This document shows positions 9,151 through 17,276 of a stretch of DNA of 64,000 nt, one piece after another. The stretch lies in the NCBI RefSeq assembly GCF_034421375.1, contig NZ_CP139779.1, positions 1,612,001-1,676,000 on the forward strand, in the 5' to 3' direction. The translations under genes and the position numbers were made by a program. Numbering within the stretch: position 1 is the first letter of the stretch; the number at the start of each line of letters is the position of its first letter. The stretch is from Microbacterium invictum. GTDB lineage: Bacteria; Actinomycetota; Actinomycetes; Actinomycetales; Microbacteriaceae. The notes beneath the pieces are model-generated. The model saw nothing but the letters and a program-made list of their open reading frames with translations. It made no database searches and was not told the origin of the DNA.

Positions 9151-9289
9151 TGGACACTCCGTTGTGCCCATCTGATGGTAGCCATAACCCCTGGGAGGAG
9201 GCATAATATCTTCCCGCCGTTGCGGCATTGTGATATATCGAACAATGACGGTTCGCTCACAACCCGTTCGCCGAATCGGATGCGCTTGA

Positions 9290-9295
9290 TAGCGT
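9290..9295 (+). promoter_or_regulatory. -10 box TAGCGT for a leaderless transcript
   Basis: TAGCGT ends 6 bases before GTG 9302. This supports the GTG over the in-frame ATG 18 bases downstream. Confidence 0.5.
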
Positions 9296-9301
9296 GATGC
9301 A

Positions 9302-10813
9302 GTGACTCCCTCACTCCCGATGCCCGACGATGCTGACACGGCCCGCGCCGCCAGCGACGACGACGGTGTCGTGGCGCGTGAGGTCGAGATCAAGCTCGTC
9401 CCGCTGTTGCCCCGGTCTGAGACCGATGAGACGCCCGGGACAGATCCGAGGGCGCCCACGACGCCGACCACACCGACGGAGCCGACGGTGAAGGATGCGG
9501 CTGCCCCGTCCCGGGCGCCCCGTGCACCGCGCGCTCCGCGGAAGACTCCGGCACGCAAAACCCCGGTGCGGAAGTCGTCGGCCTCGCCCCGCACGCCCCG
9601 CGCCCCCCGCCCGTCCGACGACAGCGTGACGGACACTGCGGCGTCGATCCCGTCCGCGACCGAGGTTCCGGCCTTCCCTCCGGCCGAGGCCGTCGTCGTG
9701 CCGCAGATCCCGCCCCTGCCGTCGGTTCCTGCCGACGCCATCGTGATCCCGCCCCGCCCACCCCTGCCGCCGGTCGCCGAGACCGTGCCGGACGACGCGG
9801 TCCCGCCACCGGTCGAGGCTCCGGCCGAGGTGTCGGCGGTCGAGGACGCGACGCCCGACGGGTCCCCGGTCGTCGAGGCCCTGCCCCTCGAGGTCCCGAC
9901 CGAGGAGCCCGCGCCCGCGGAGGCCGTCGACGATGGCGCCGAGCGTGTGTCCGACGAGGTGTCCGAAGAACCAGACGAAGTCCGCCCGACAGCTCCTGAG
10001 GCCGCCCCGCTCGCGCTCGCGGACAGCCTCGACCTCCCCGAGCCCGATCTCGATCACGCCGCCCTCACCGTGCGCGGCGTGTCGAAGTCGTTCGGCGGGA
10101 CGCGCGCCGTCGACGGAATCGACCTGACGATCCCCGCCGGCACGTTCTACGGGCTCGTGGGTCCCAACGGTGCAGGCAAGACGACGACCCTCTCGATGAT
10201 CGCCGGCCTCCTCCGGCCGGATCGGGGCACCATCCGCGTCGGCGACATCGATGCCGGCGCCAAGCCCCTCCAGGCCAAGAAGCTCATGGGAGTCCTGCCC
10301 GACCGGCTGCGCACGTTCGACCGCCTCACCGGACGTCAGCTCCTCTACTACTACGGCGTCCTCCGGGGGCTGCCCTCGTCGGTGGTCGAGGCGCGCAGCG
10401 CCGACCTGACTCGCGCCTTCGATCTCACCGATGCGCTGCATCGGGTCGTGTCGGACTACTCCGCCGGAATGGTCAAGAAGATCATGCTCGCCGGCGCCCT
10501 GATCCACTCACCGCGCCTGCTCGTTCTGGACGAGCCGTTCGAGTCCGTCGATCCCGTCTCGAGCGCCGTGATCCTCGACATCCTGTCGGCCTACGTCTCG
10601 CACGGCGGAACGGTGATCCTCTCCAGCCACGGGATGGAATTCGTCGAGCGCGTCTGTTCCCGCGTCGCGGTCATCGTGGCCGGGCAGGTGCTCGCGGAGG
10701 GCACGATCGACGAGGTGCGCGGCGAACTGACGCTCGAGCAGCGCTTCATCGAGCTCGCCGGTGGCCTGAGCGACGTGGAAGGCCTGGAGTGGTTGCACAC
10801 GTTCTCCGATTGA
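9302..10813 (+). CDS. ABC transporter ATP-binding protein with a long disordered N-terminus
   Basis: 503 residues, about twice the usual size. Residues 1-250 are low-complexity Pro/Ala/Glu/Val sequence with one basic stretch (about 65-105) made of PRAPRAP and KTPARKTPVRK units, like a histone tail. The ATPase follows: Walker A GPNGAGKTT near 287, a degenerate signature YSAGM near 388, and Walker B LVLDEPFESVDP near 405. The degenerate signature and DEPFESVD are usual in actinobacterial ABC-2-type exporters. The downstream gene is its permease. The N-terminal tail may tether the ATPase to envelope, DNA or partner proteins; nothing in the sequence proves which. Confidence 0.9.
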   Translation: MTPSLPMPDDADTARAASDDDGVVAREVEIKLVPLLPRSETDETPGTDPRAPTTPTTPTEPTVKDAAAPSRAPRAPRAPRKTPARKTPVRKSSASPRTPRAPRPSDDSVTDTAASIPSATEVPAFPPAEAVVVPQIPPLPSVPADAIVIPPRPPLPPVAETVPDDAVPPPVEAPAEVSAVEDATPDGSPVVEALPLEVPTEEPAPAEAVDDGAERVSDEVSEEPDEVRPTAPEAAPLALADSLDLPEPDLDHAALTVRGVSKSFGGTRAVDGIDLTIPAGTFYGLVGPNGAGKTTTLSMIAGLLRPDRGTIRVGDIDAGAKPLQAKKLMGVLPDRLRTFDRLTGRQLLYYYGVLRGLPSSVVEARSADLTRAFDLTDALHRVVSDYSAGMVKKIMLAGALIHSPRLLVLDEPFESVDPVSSAVILDILSAYVSHGGTVILSSHGMEFVERVCSRVAVIVAGQVLAEGTIDEVRGELTLEQRFIELAGGLSDVEGLEWLHTFSD

Positions 10814-12357
10814 GACTCGCCCTCGTCGCCGGTGCTCTTCGCGGCGATGGTCGCCACGTCACCCGGATGATCCTGGGATCGGTCCTGCTCGTCGCCGCCG
10901 TCGCGGCGGCCTGCTGGGCGCTGCTCACCCTTGCGGACGCACGGGCGGCGGTGGTGCTCGCGGTCACGGTTCTCGGCGGTGCGGGCCTCACCCTGGGGTT
11001 CGCCCTCGCGCCCGTGGTCGCCGCGGTATCCGATCCCCTCGACCCCCGCAGGTTCGCCGTGCTCGGGCTCGCCCCGGCACCGCTCGCGGCGACGCTCGCG
11101 GTCGCGGGGCTCGTGAGCGTGCCCATCGCCGCCCTCACGACGATGGCCGTCGCCGCCGGCATCACCTGGGGTGAACTCGGCGCCGCGTGGTGGGCGATCG
11201 CCCTCGGGGTCATCCTCGCCGTCGTCACCTGCGGCCTGCTCGCACGCGTCGGCATGGCGGTCACCTCTCTCTTCCTGCGTGAACGCCGCTCGCGTGAACT
11301 GACCGGGCTGTTCATCCTCGCCGTTCTCGTCGTGGTCGTGCCCGTCGGGGTGTTCCTGGCATCGCTGGAGTGGCGTGGCACGGTTCCCTCGCAGCTGTCC
11401 GAGGCGATCGAGATCCTCGCGCTCACCCCGCTCGGCGCGGCGTGGGCCTTCCCGGGGCTGGTGGTCACGGGGGCCGAGTCGGCGCCGCTGTCGTTCCTCG
11501 TGGCCATTCTCACGGTCGCAGCCCTCACCGGGCTGTGGTTCGGGCTGGTCCGGATGCTGCTCACGACCTCGGAGCGTCCGCTCACCGGTCGCGAGCGCGG
11601 CGGCCTCGGGTGGTTCGCCGTGGCGCCGGGAACCCCGGGCGGCGCGATCGCGGCACGGAGCCTGCTGTACTGGCTGACCGACAGGCGCTACCTCGTGAAT
11701 GTGCTGGTGATCCCGGTCGCCGCCGTGCTCACCATCGTGCCCCTCCTCGTCGCCGGTGTGCCGCTCGAGATCGCCGTGCTGGTGCCGGTGCCGGTGGCCG
11801 CGCTCTTCTCCGGCTGGCTGCCCCACAACGACCTCGCCTACGACTCCACGGCCGTGTGGATGCACATCGGCAGCGGTGTCCGCGGAGCGTCCGACCGGAT
11901 CGGACGCCTCGTGCCGATCATCCTCATCGGCGTCGTCCTGCTCGCGGTGGCCGTCCCGATCAGCATCTCCCTTCACGGGCGGTGGTCGGCGCTGCCCGCG
12001 ATGACAGGATTGTGCGCGGCACTGTTCCTCTGCGGCCTCGGGCTGTCGAGCATCACCTCGGCGACCTGGCCCTACCCGGTGACCCGGCCCGGAGACAGCC
12101 CCTTCCAGCAGCCTCAGCGGACGGGGTCCGGGGGAGCGCTGGCACAGGCGTTCGTCATGATCGGGGCGATCCTGCTCAGTGCCCCCGTCGCGTGGTGGGG
12201 GTGGCTGTCGCTCACGGGCGACGAGGAGGCGACGACTCTCGCTCTGTGGGGCGGCCTCGCGATCGGAGGGTTCACCGCCATCGCCGGTGTCGCCGTGGGA
12301 TCCGCGGTGTTCGAACGACGGGGGAGCCGCATCATGGAGTTCGCCGAGTCGTCCTGA
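10810..12357 (+). CDS. ABC-2-type transporter permease
   Basis: About 515 residues and strongly hydrophobic, with roughly a dozen membrane segments and short charged loops. TTG 10810 overlaps the ATPase stop codon (TTGA) and fits the short N-terminus MRLALVAGAL; GTG 10789 would add seven residues inside the overlap. It forms the membrane half of the exporter with the preceding ATPase. The cargo is unknown. It is not a lipoprotein- or MacB-type permease, since there is no large extracytoplasmic domain. Confidence 0.85.
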   Translation: MRLALVAGALRGDGRHVTRMILGSVLLVAAVAAACWALLTLADARAAVVLAVTVLGGAGLTLGFALAPVVAAVSDPLDPRRFAVLGLAPAPLAATLAVAGLVSVPIAALTTMAVAAGITWGELGAAWWAIALGVILAVVTCGLLARVGMAVTSLFLRERRSRELTGLFILAVLVVVVPVGVFLASLEWRGTVPSQLSEAIEILALTPLGAAWAFPGLVVTGAESAPLSFLVAILTVAALTGLWFGLVRMLLTTSERPLTGRERGGLGWFAVAPGTPGGAIAARSLLYWLTDRRYLVNVLVIPVAAVLTIVPLLVAGVPLEIAVLVPVPVAALFSGWLPHNDLAYDSTAVWMHIGSGVRGASDRIGRLVPIILIGVVLLAVAVPISISLHGRWSALPAMTGLCAALFLCGLGLSSITSATWPYPVTRPGDSPFQQPQRTGSGGALAQAFVMIGAILLSAPVAWWGWLSLTGDEEATTLALWGGLAIGGFTAIAGVAVGSAVFERRGSRIMEFAESS

Positions 12358-12406
12358 GCGCCGTGCGATGCCCGGCGCGGGGGCCGCGCGGGTACACTTT
12401 CACCTC

Positions 12407-12670
12407 ATGAGCACGCCCCTCGACAGCCCTGACCAGGGCGGCCTCGCAACCCTCGACCGCGAACTCGAAGAGCTCATTCGCGAGGAGACCCTCGAGCCCG
12501 GAGACCACGAGCGGTTCTCGCACTACGTCAAGAAGGACAAGATCCTCGAGTCGGCGATGACGGGGAAGCCCGTGCGTGCCCTGTGCGGCAAGAAGTGGAC
12601 GCCGGGGCGCGACCCCGACAAGTTCCCGGTGTGCCCGACCTGCAAGGAGATCTACGAGTCGATGATCTGA
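12407..12670 (+). CDS. DUF3039 family small protein
   Basis: 87 residues, matching the DUF3039 family found in nearly all actinobacteria. An acidic N-terminus is followed by a HYVKKDKI segment and a C-terminal zinc-ribbon-like region with ALCGKKW and CPTCKE; the three cysteines could bind one metal. Function is unknown. TACACT (12393-12398) ends 8 bases before the ATG, so the transcript is probably leaderless or nearly so. It ends 19 bases from convergent pncB. Confidence 0.88.
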   Translation: MSTPLDSPDQGGLATLDRELEELIREETLEPGDHERFSHYVKKDKILESAMTGKPVRALCGKKWTPGRDPDKFPVCPTCKEIYESMI

Positions 12671-12689
12671 CCGGTCGCGGTCCCAGACC

Positions 12690-14027
12690 TCACTCGACGT
12701 CCACGAAGACCGTCGGCAGCGCCGGCTCCGATCGGCTCAGGGCGAGGGCCTTCACCGGCAGTTCCTCACGGATCTCGGCATGGTGCCTCCGAGCGCGGGC
12801 GACCCCGTCCGGGCCGAGGGCGGCGGGATCGGTCTCCCCGGCCTCGACGAGCGTCACCTGCAGGGCGCGGGCCTCAGGATGATCCACCGCGGTCGCCATC
12901 CGCTCGAATCCGTCGGAGACGGCGATGAGTTCGGATGTCGCGGTGCCGCCCTCCCGCGTGCGGAAGGCCGCCTTCCGCCCCCCACGGGAGGCCTTGTCGG
13001 TCGACGCCTTGGCGACGGGCACCCAGCCGCCCGCGGCATCCTGTCGTGCCACCAGCTTGTAGACCATGCCGGCGGTCGGTGACCCCGATCCGGTGACGAC
13101 CGACGTTCCGACGCCGTAGGAGTCCACCGGTGACGCGGCGAGGGCGGCGATCGCGAACTCGTCGAGGTCGCTGGTGACGGTGATCTTCGTCGCGGTCGCG
13201 CCGAGGCGATCCAGCTGCTCCCGGACGGCGGCGGCGACCGTGGGGAGGTCTCCCGAGTCGATGCGCACCCCGCCGAGCCCCGTCCCCGCAACCCGCACTG
13301 CGGTCTCCACGCCGGCGGCGATGTCGTACGTGTCCACGAGCAGCGTCGTCCCCACTCCGAGAGCGGCGACCTGGGAGCGGAACGCATCCTCCTCGGTGTC
13401 GTGCAGGAGGGTCCACGCGTGTGCGGCCGTGCCCATCGTGGGGACTCCCCACTGGCGGCCCGCTTCGAGGTTGCTGGTCGCGGCGAAACCGGCGATGTAG
13501 GCCGCGCGCGCGGCGGCGACGGCGGAGCGCTCCTGCGCCCGCCGCGACCCCATCTCTGCCAGGGGCCGGCCGCCGGCGGCGACGCTCATCCGGGCCGCCG
13601 CGGTCGCCACCGCCGAGTCGTGATTCATCACACTCAGCGCGAGCGTCTCCAGCACCACCGCCTCGGCGAAGGTGCCCTCGACCACGAGGATCGGCGAGCC
13701 CGGGAAGTAGGCCTCGCCCTCGCGATATCCGTTGATCGTGCCGGTGAATCGGTACTGCTCGAGGAACCGGAGGGTGTCGGCATCGACCACCCGGTGGTCG
13801 CGCAGGAACCGCAGCTCCTCCTCGCCGAAGCGATAGTCGGCCAGCAGCTGCAGGAACCGTCCGGTGCCGGCCACGACGCCGAAGCGCCGGGCACCGGGGA
13901 GACGTCTGCCGAACAGCTCGAAGACGCATCGTCGCTCGGCGGTGCCGTCGCGCAGAGCCGCATCGAGCATGGTCAGCTCGTAGCGGTCGGTCAGAAGGGC
14001 GCTGGACGGCGCGGCGGAAGCGCTCAT
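12690..14027 (-). CDS. pncB: Nicotinate phosphoribosyltransferase
   Basis: 445 residues. It converts nicotinate and PRPP to nicotinate mononucleotide in NAD salvage, in the cytoplasm. Marks are the N-terminal [18 protein letters not shown], the phosphate-binding VDTYD and RIDSGDL segments, and a late SYGVGTSV stretch. The ATG at 14027 is chosen over an upstream in-frame start at 14135 because TAGAGT (14035-14040, minus strand) ends 7 bases before it, and because the upstream start would run into the divergent murI gene. It shares a 58-base divergent region with murI. Confidence 0.95.
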   Translation of the reverse strand: MSASAAPSSALLTDRYELTMLDAALRDGTAERRCVFELFGRRLPGARRFGVVAGTGRFLQLLADYRFGEEELRFLRDHRVVDADTLRFLEQYRFTGTINGYREGEAYFPGSPILVVEGTFAEAVVLETLALSVMNHDSAVATAAARMSVAAGGRPLAEMGSRRAQERSAVAAARAAYIAGFAATSNLEAGRQWGVPTMGTAAHAWTLLHDTEEDAFRSQVAALGVGTTLLVDTYDIAAGVETAVRVAGTGLGGVRIDSGDLPTVAAAVREQLDRLGATATKITVTSDLDEFAIAALAASPVDSYGVGTSVVTGSGSPTAGMVYKLVARQDAAGGWVPVAKASTDKASRGGRKAAFRTREGGTATSELIAVSDGFERMATAVDHPEARALQVTLVEAGETDPAALGPDGVARARRHHAEIREELPVKALALSRSEPALPTVFVDVE

Positions 14028-14034
14028 GGCGGTC

Positions 14035-14040
14035 ACTCTA
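14035..14040 (-). promoter_or_regulatory. -10 box TAGAGT for pncB
   Basis: It ends 7 bases before the ATG at 14027 on the minus strand and fixes that start. Confidence 0.45.
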
Positions 14041-14071
14041 TCGACGGGCGCGAGCCCCGGGCGTCGCGGCG

Positions 14072-14077
14072 TAGGCT
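14072..14077 (+). promoter_or_regulatory. -10 box TAGGCT for murI-rph-rdgB
   Basis: It ends 8 bases before GTG 14086 and only 2 bases before ATG 14080. Transcription from it would therefore favour the GTG as a leaderless start. Confidence 0.45.
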
Positions 14078-14085
14078 GGATGACC

Positions 14086-14913
14086 GTGAACGATGCGCCG
14101 ATCGGAATCTTCGACTCGGGAGTCGGCGGTCTCACCGTCGCCCGTGCCGTCTCGGCGCAGCTGCCGCGCGAATCGATCCTCTACATCGGCGACACGGCGC
14201 GCTCGCCCTACGGGCCGAAGCCCATCGCCGACGTGCGCCGCTACGCGCTGGAGATCCTCGACACACTCGTCGAGCAGGGCGTGAAGATGCTCGTCATCGC
14301 ATGCAACACCGCGTCGGCCGCGATGCTGCGCGATGCCCGCGAGCGCTACGACGTTCCGGTGGTCGAAGTGATCGGGCCCGCGGTCCGCACCGCCATGTCG
14401 ACCACCCGCAACGGGCGGATCGGCGTCATCGGCACGGACGGGACGATCGGGTCGGGCGCCTATCAGGACATGCTCGAGGTCAACGCCCGGCTCGAGGTCT
14501 TCGCCCGGGCCTGCCCCGCCTTCGTCGACTTCGTCGAAGCGGGCGAGACCGACACGCCGCGCGTCCTCGCAACGGCGGAGGAGTACCTCGCCCCGCTCCG
14601 CCACGCCGGCGTCGACACCCTCGTCCTCGGCTGCACGCATTACCCGTTCCTCGAGGGCGCGATCAGCTACGTGATGGGGGAGGGCGTGAGCCTCGTCTCC
14701 AGCGACACCGAGACCGCCAAGGACGTCTACCGCCAGCTCGTCAGCCGAGACCTGCTCGCGGGCCCCGACGCCGTACCGCGTCATGTCTACGAGGCCACCG
14801 GCGCCTCGGCCGACGACTTCGTGCGCCTCGCCCACCGCCTGATGGGCCGCGAGGTGCGGGACGTGCGTCTCGTCCAGACCGGCGCCATCGACCTGCCCGC
14901 TCCGCGGGCCTGA
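14086..14913 (+). CDS. murI: Glutamate racemase
   Basis: 275 residues from GTG 14086 (ATG 14080 would add two). It makes D-glutamate for peptidoglycan. The N-terminal [13 protein letters not shown] motif and the two catalytic cysteines, in ACNTASA and LGCTHYPF, are present. Length is normal. It is first in a tight run murI-rph-rdgB, a common actinobacterial arrangement. The GTG is preferred because of the position of the -10 box and because homologues usually begin M-x-D-A-P-I. Confidence 0.95.
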   Translation: MNDAPIGIFDSGVGGLTVARAVSAQLPRESILYIGDTARSPYGPKPIADVRRYALEILDTLVEQGVKMLVIACNTASAAMLRDARERYDVPVVEVIGPAVRTAMSTTRNGRIGVIGTDGTIGSGAYQDMLEVNARLEVFARACPAFVDFVEAGETDTPRVLATAEEYLAPLRHAGVDTLVLGCTHYPFLEGAISYVMGEGVSLVSSDTETAKDVYRQLVSRDLLAGPDAVPRHVYEATGASADDFVRLAHRLMGREVRDVRLVQTGAIDLPAPRA

Positions 14914-14924
14914 AGGAGACCCCC

Positions 14925-15668
14925 ATGTCCGAGATCACCCGTGCCGACGGCCGCAGCCCCGGCGACCTCCGCCCCATCACGATCGAGCGGGGGTGGAGCG
15001 CGCAGGCCGAGGGGTCGGCACTGATCTCCTTCGGGGGAACCCGCGTACTGTGCACCGCGTCCTTCACCAACGGCGTACCCCGCTGGCTCACCGGCAAGGG
15101 GAAGGGCTGGATCACGGCCGAGTACGCGATGCTGCCGCGCGCGACGAACGATCGCAACGACCGCGAGAGTGTGAAGGGCCGGATCGGCGGACGGACGCAC
15201 GAGATCTCACGTCTCATCGGTCGTGCGCTGCGGGCCGTCGTCGACACCAAGGCGCTCGGCGAGAACACCATCGTGATCGACTGCGACGTGCTGCAGGCGG
15301 ACGGCGGCACCCGCACGGCCGCGATCACCGGTGCCTACGTGGCGCTGGCCGACGCGATCGAGTGGGGCCGTGCGAAGAAGTTCATCGCGCAGCGGGCGAC
15401 CCCCCTGATCGACTCCGTCTCGGCGGTGTCGGTCGGCATCGTCGACGGCGAGCCGCTCCTCGACCTCGCGTACGTCGAGGACGTGCGGGCCGAGACCGAC
15501 ATGAACGTCGTCGTCACCGGCCGCGGGTTCTTCGTCGAGGTGCAGGGTACGGCCGAGGGGGCGCCGTTCGACAAGCGCGAGCTGGACGCGCTGCTCGACC
15601 TCGCCGTCGCGGGCTGCGCCGACCTCCGCGACATCCAGACCGCAGCGCTGGCCCCGAACGAGGACTGA
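14925..15668 (+). CDS. rph: Ribonuclease PH
   Basis: 247 residues. It is a phosphate-dependent 3'-5' exoribonuclease that trims tRNA 3' ends. Typical segments are [13 protein letters not shown], a long basic [14 protein letters not shown] loop (here [18 protein letters not shown]), [20 protein letters not shown], and MNVVVTG. AAGGAGA lies 6 bases before the ATG at 14925. The gap to murI is 11 bases and rdgB begins 2 bases after its stop, so the three are one operon. Confidence 0.96.
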   Translation: MSEITRADGRSPGDLRPITIERGWSAQAEGSALISFGGTRVLCTASFTNGVPRWLTGKGKGWITAEYAMLPRATNDRNDRESVKGRIGGRTHEISRLIGRALRAVVDTKALGENTIVIDCDVLQADGGTRTAAITGAYVALADAIEWGRAKKFIAQRATPLIDSVSAVSVGIVDGEPLLDLAYVEDVRAETDMNVVVTGRGFFVEVQGTAEGAPFDKRELDALLDLAVAGCADLRDIQTAALAPNED

Positions 15669-15670
15669 GG

Positions 15671-16270
15671 ATGCAGCAGCCGATCGTCCTCGCCACCCAC
15701 AACGCCCATAAGGTCGCGGAGTTCCAGGCGATCGTCGCCCGGGTTCGTCCCGACCTCGAGGTCGTCGGCTACGACGGGCCCGAGCCCGTCGAGGACGGAG
15801 TGACCTTCGCGGCGAACGCGCTCATCAAAGCACGGGCGGCCGCTGCACATACGGGCCTGGCCGCTCTCGCCGACGACTCCGGGATCCGTGTGGACGTGCT
15901 CGGCGGCGCGCCGGGGGTGTTCTCGGCCTACTGGGCCGGGCATCGCAAGGACGACGCGGCCAATCGCGCGCTGCTGTTGGATCAGCTGTCGGACCTCCGC
16001 GATCCGCACCGCGCGGCCCAGTTCGTCTCGGTGATCGCGCTCGTCGTCCCCGGGAGCGACGAGCGGACGGTCGAGGGCGTCTGGCCGGGCAGGCTCGCCA
16101 CGGCCGAGCGGGGGACGGGCGGCTTCGGCTACGACCCGATCTTCATCCCCGACGGCCAGCCGCGAGGCGCGGAGCGGACCGTCGGCGAATGGAACGCCGA
16201 GGAGAAGAACGCGCAGTCCCATCGGGCCCGGGCGTTCGAGCACCTCGCGCCGCTGCTGACGGCTCTTTGA
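15671..16270 (+). CDS. rdgB: XTP/dITP pyrophosphatase
   Basis: 199 residues. It hydrolyses deaminated purine nucleotides (ITP, XTP) to the monophosphates and keeps them out of DNA and RNA. The N-terminal THNAHKVAEF substrate motif, LADDSGI with the catalytic aspartate, GFGYDPIF and the final SHRARAF are all present. Its ATG follows the rph stop by 2 bases (GAGG within the rph end can serve as ribosome site), so translation is coupled. Confidence 0.95.
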   Translation: MQQPIVLATHNAHKVAEFQAIVARVRPDLEVVGYDGPEPVEDGVTFAANALIKARAAAAHTGLAALADDSGIRVDVLGGAPGVFSAYWAGHRKDDAANRALLLDQLSDLRDPHRAAQFVSVIALVVPGSDERTVEGVWPGRLATAERGTGGFGYDPIFIPDGQPRGAERTVGEWNAEEKNAQSHRARAFEHLAPLLTAL

Positions 16271-16346
16271 GCCCGCCGTCCGCGGCCTGAAAAGGACTCT
16301 CATTCCCGACAGGCGCGCCCGGCTCACCCCCGCTCTCCTCCCGCCC

Positions 16347-16352
16347 TAGCCT
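16347..16352 (+). promoter_or_regulatory. -10 box TAGCCT for a leaderless transcript
   Basis: TAGCCT ends 6 bases before GTG 16359. Confidence 0.5.
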
Positions 16353-16358
16353 GGGAGG

Positions 16359-17276
16359 GTGCACGATCACCCCGAGCCGGCCGGTGGCTGGAGAAGCGCC
16401 TCGAGCCGTCGGCTCCTGGCGATCTCGCTGGCGATCACCGCGTCGGTGATGGTGGTCCAGGTGGTCGGGGCGATCCTGTCCGGATCGCTGGCTCTCATCG
16501 CCGATGCCGCGCACATGTTCACCGATGCGGCGGGCCTGGTCATCGCCCTTCTCGCCGCGGTCGTGGCGGCCCGCCCCGCCACCGATCGTCGCACCTACGG
16601 CTATCAGCGCGCCGAGGTCTTCGGCGCCCTCGCCAACGGTGTGATCCTCATCGTGCTCGCCGCCTGGGTGGGGTTCGAGGCCGTCACGCGGCTGCTGGAT
16701 TCCGCCGAGGTCGAGGTCGCCGGAGGGGTGATGCTCGTCGTCGCGGTGATCGGGCTCGTCGCGAACGGTGCGGCGATGTGGCTGCTGAGCGTCGCGCAGA
16801 GGACGAACCTCAACGTCCGGGGCGCCTACCTCGAGGTGCTCGGCGACCTCCTCGGCTCGATCGCGGTCATCATCGCCGCGATCGTGATCCTCGTGACCGG
16901 GTGGGCGCCGGCGGATGCGATCGCATCCCTCGCGATCGCGGCGATGATCGTCCCGCGCGCGGTGGCGCTCCTGCGGGAGGTCGCATCGGTGCTGAGCGAA
17001 GCCGCCCCGCGCGGGATGGAGGTGCGCGACATCCGTGCCCACATCCTCGGAACCGCGGGGGTCGTCGACGTCCACGACGTCCACGTGTGGCAGCTCACGA
17101 GGGGCGCGCCGGTCTTCAGCGCGCACGTGGTCGTCGCCCCCGAGGTCATCGCCGAGGGACGGTCGGACGCGGTGCTCCGCGACCTGCAGGGCTGCCTCTC
17201 CGAGCACTTCGACGTCGCGCACTCGACGTTCCAGGTCGAAGGCGCGGGGCACGTCGAGCACGACGCCCATGCCTGA
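16359..17276 (+). CDS. Cation diffusion facilitator family transporter
   Basis: 305 residues from GTG 16359, with six membrane helices and a C-terminal cytoplasmic domain. CDF proteins exchange Zn2+ or other divalent metals for protons. The first half-site in helix 2 is intact (HMFTD). In helix 5, where ZitB/CzcD proteins have HxxxD, this protein reads LEVLGD, so glutamate stands in for histidine. The N-terminus and C-terminus carry His-rich ends (HDHPE, VEHDAHA). The stop codon abuts the convergent ligD stop with no base between. Metal specificity cannot be called. Confidence 0.92.
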   Translation: MHDHPEPAGGWRSASSRRLLAISLAITASVMVVQVVGAILSGSLALIADAAHMFTDAAGLVIALLAAVVAARPATDRRTYGYQRAEVFGALANGVILIVLAAWVGFEAVTRLLDSAEVEVAGGVMLVVAVIGLVANGAAMWLLSVAQRTNLNVRGAYLEVLGDLLGSIAVIIAAIVILVTGWAPADAIASLAIAAMIVPRAVALLREVASVLSEAAPRGMEVRDIRAHILGTAGVVDVHDVHVWQLTRGAPVFSAHVVVAPEVIAEGRSDAVLRDLQGCLSEHFDVAHSTFQVEGAGHVEHDAHA

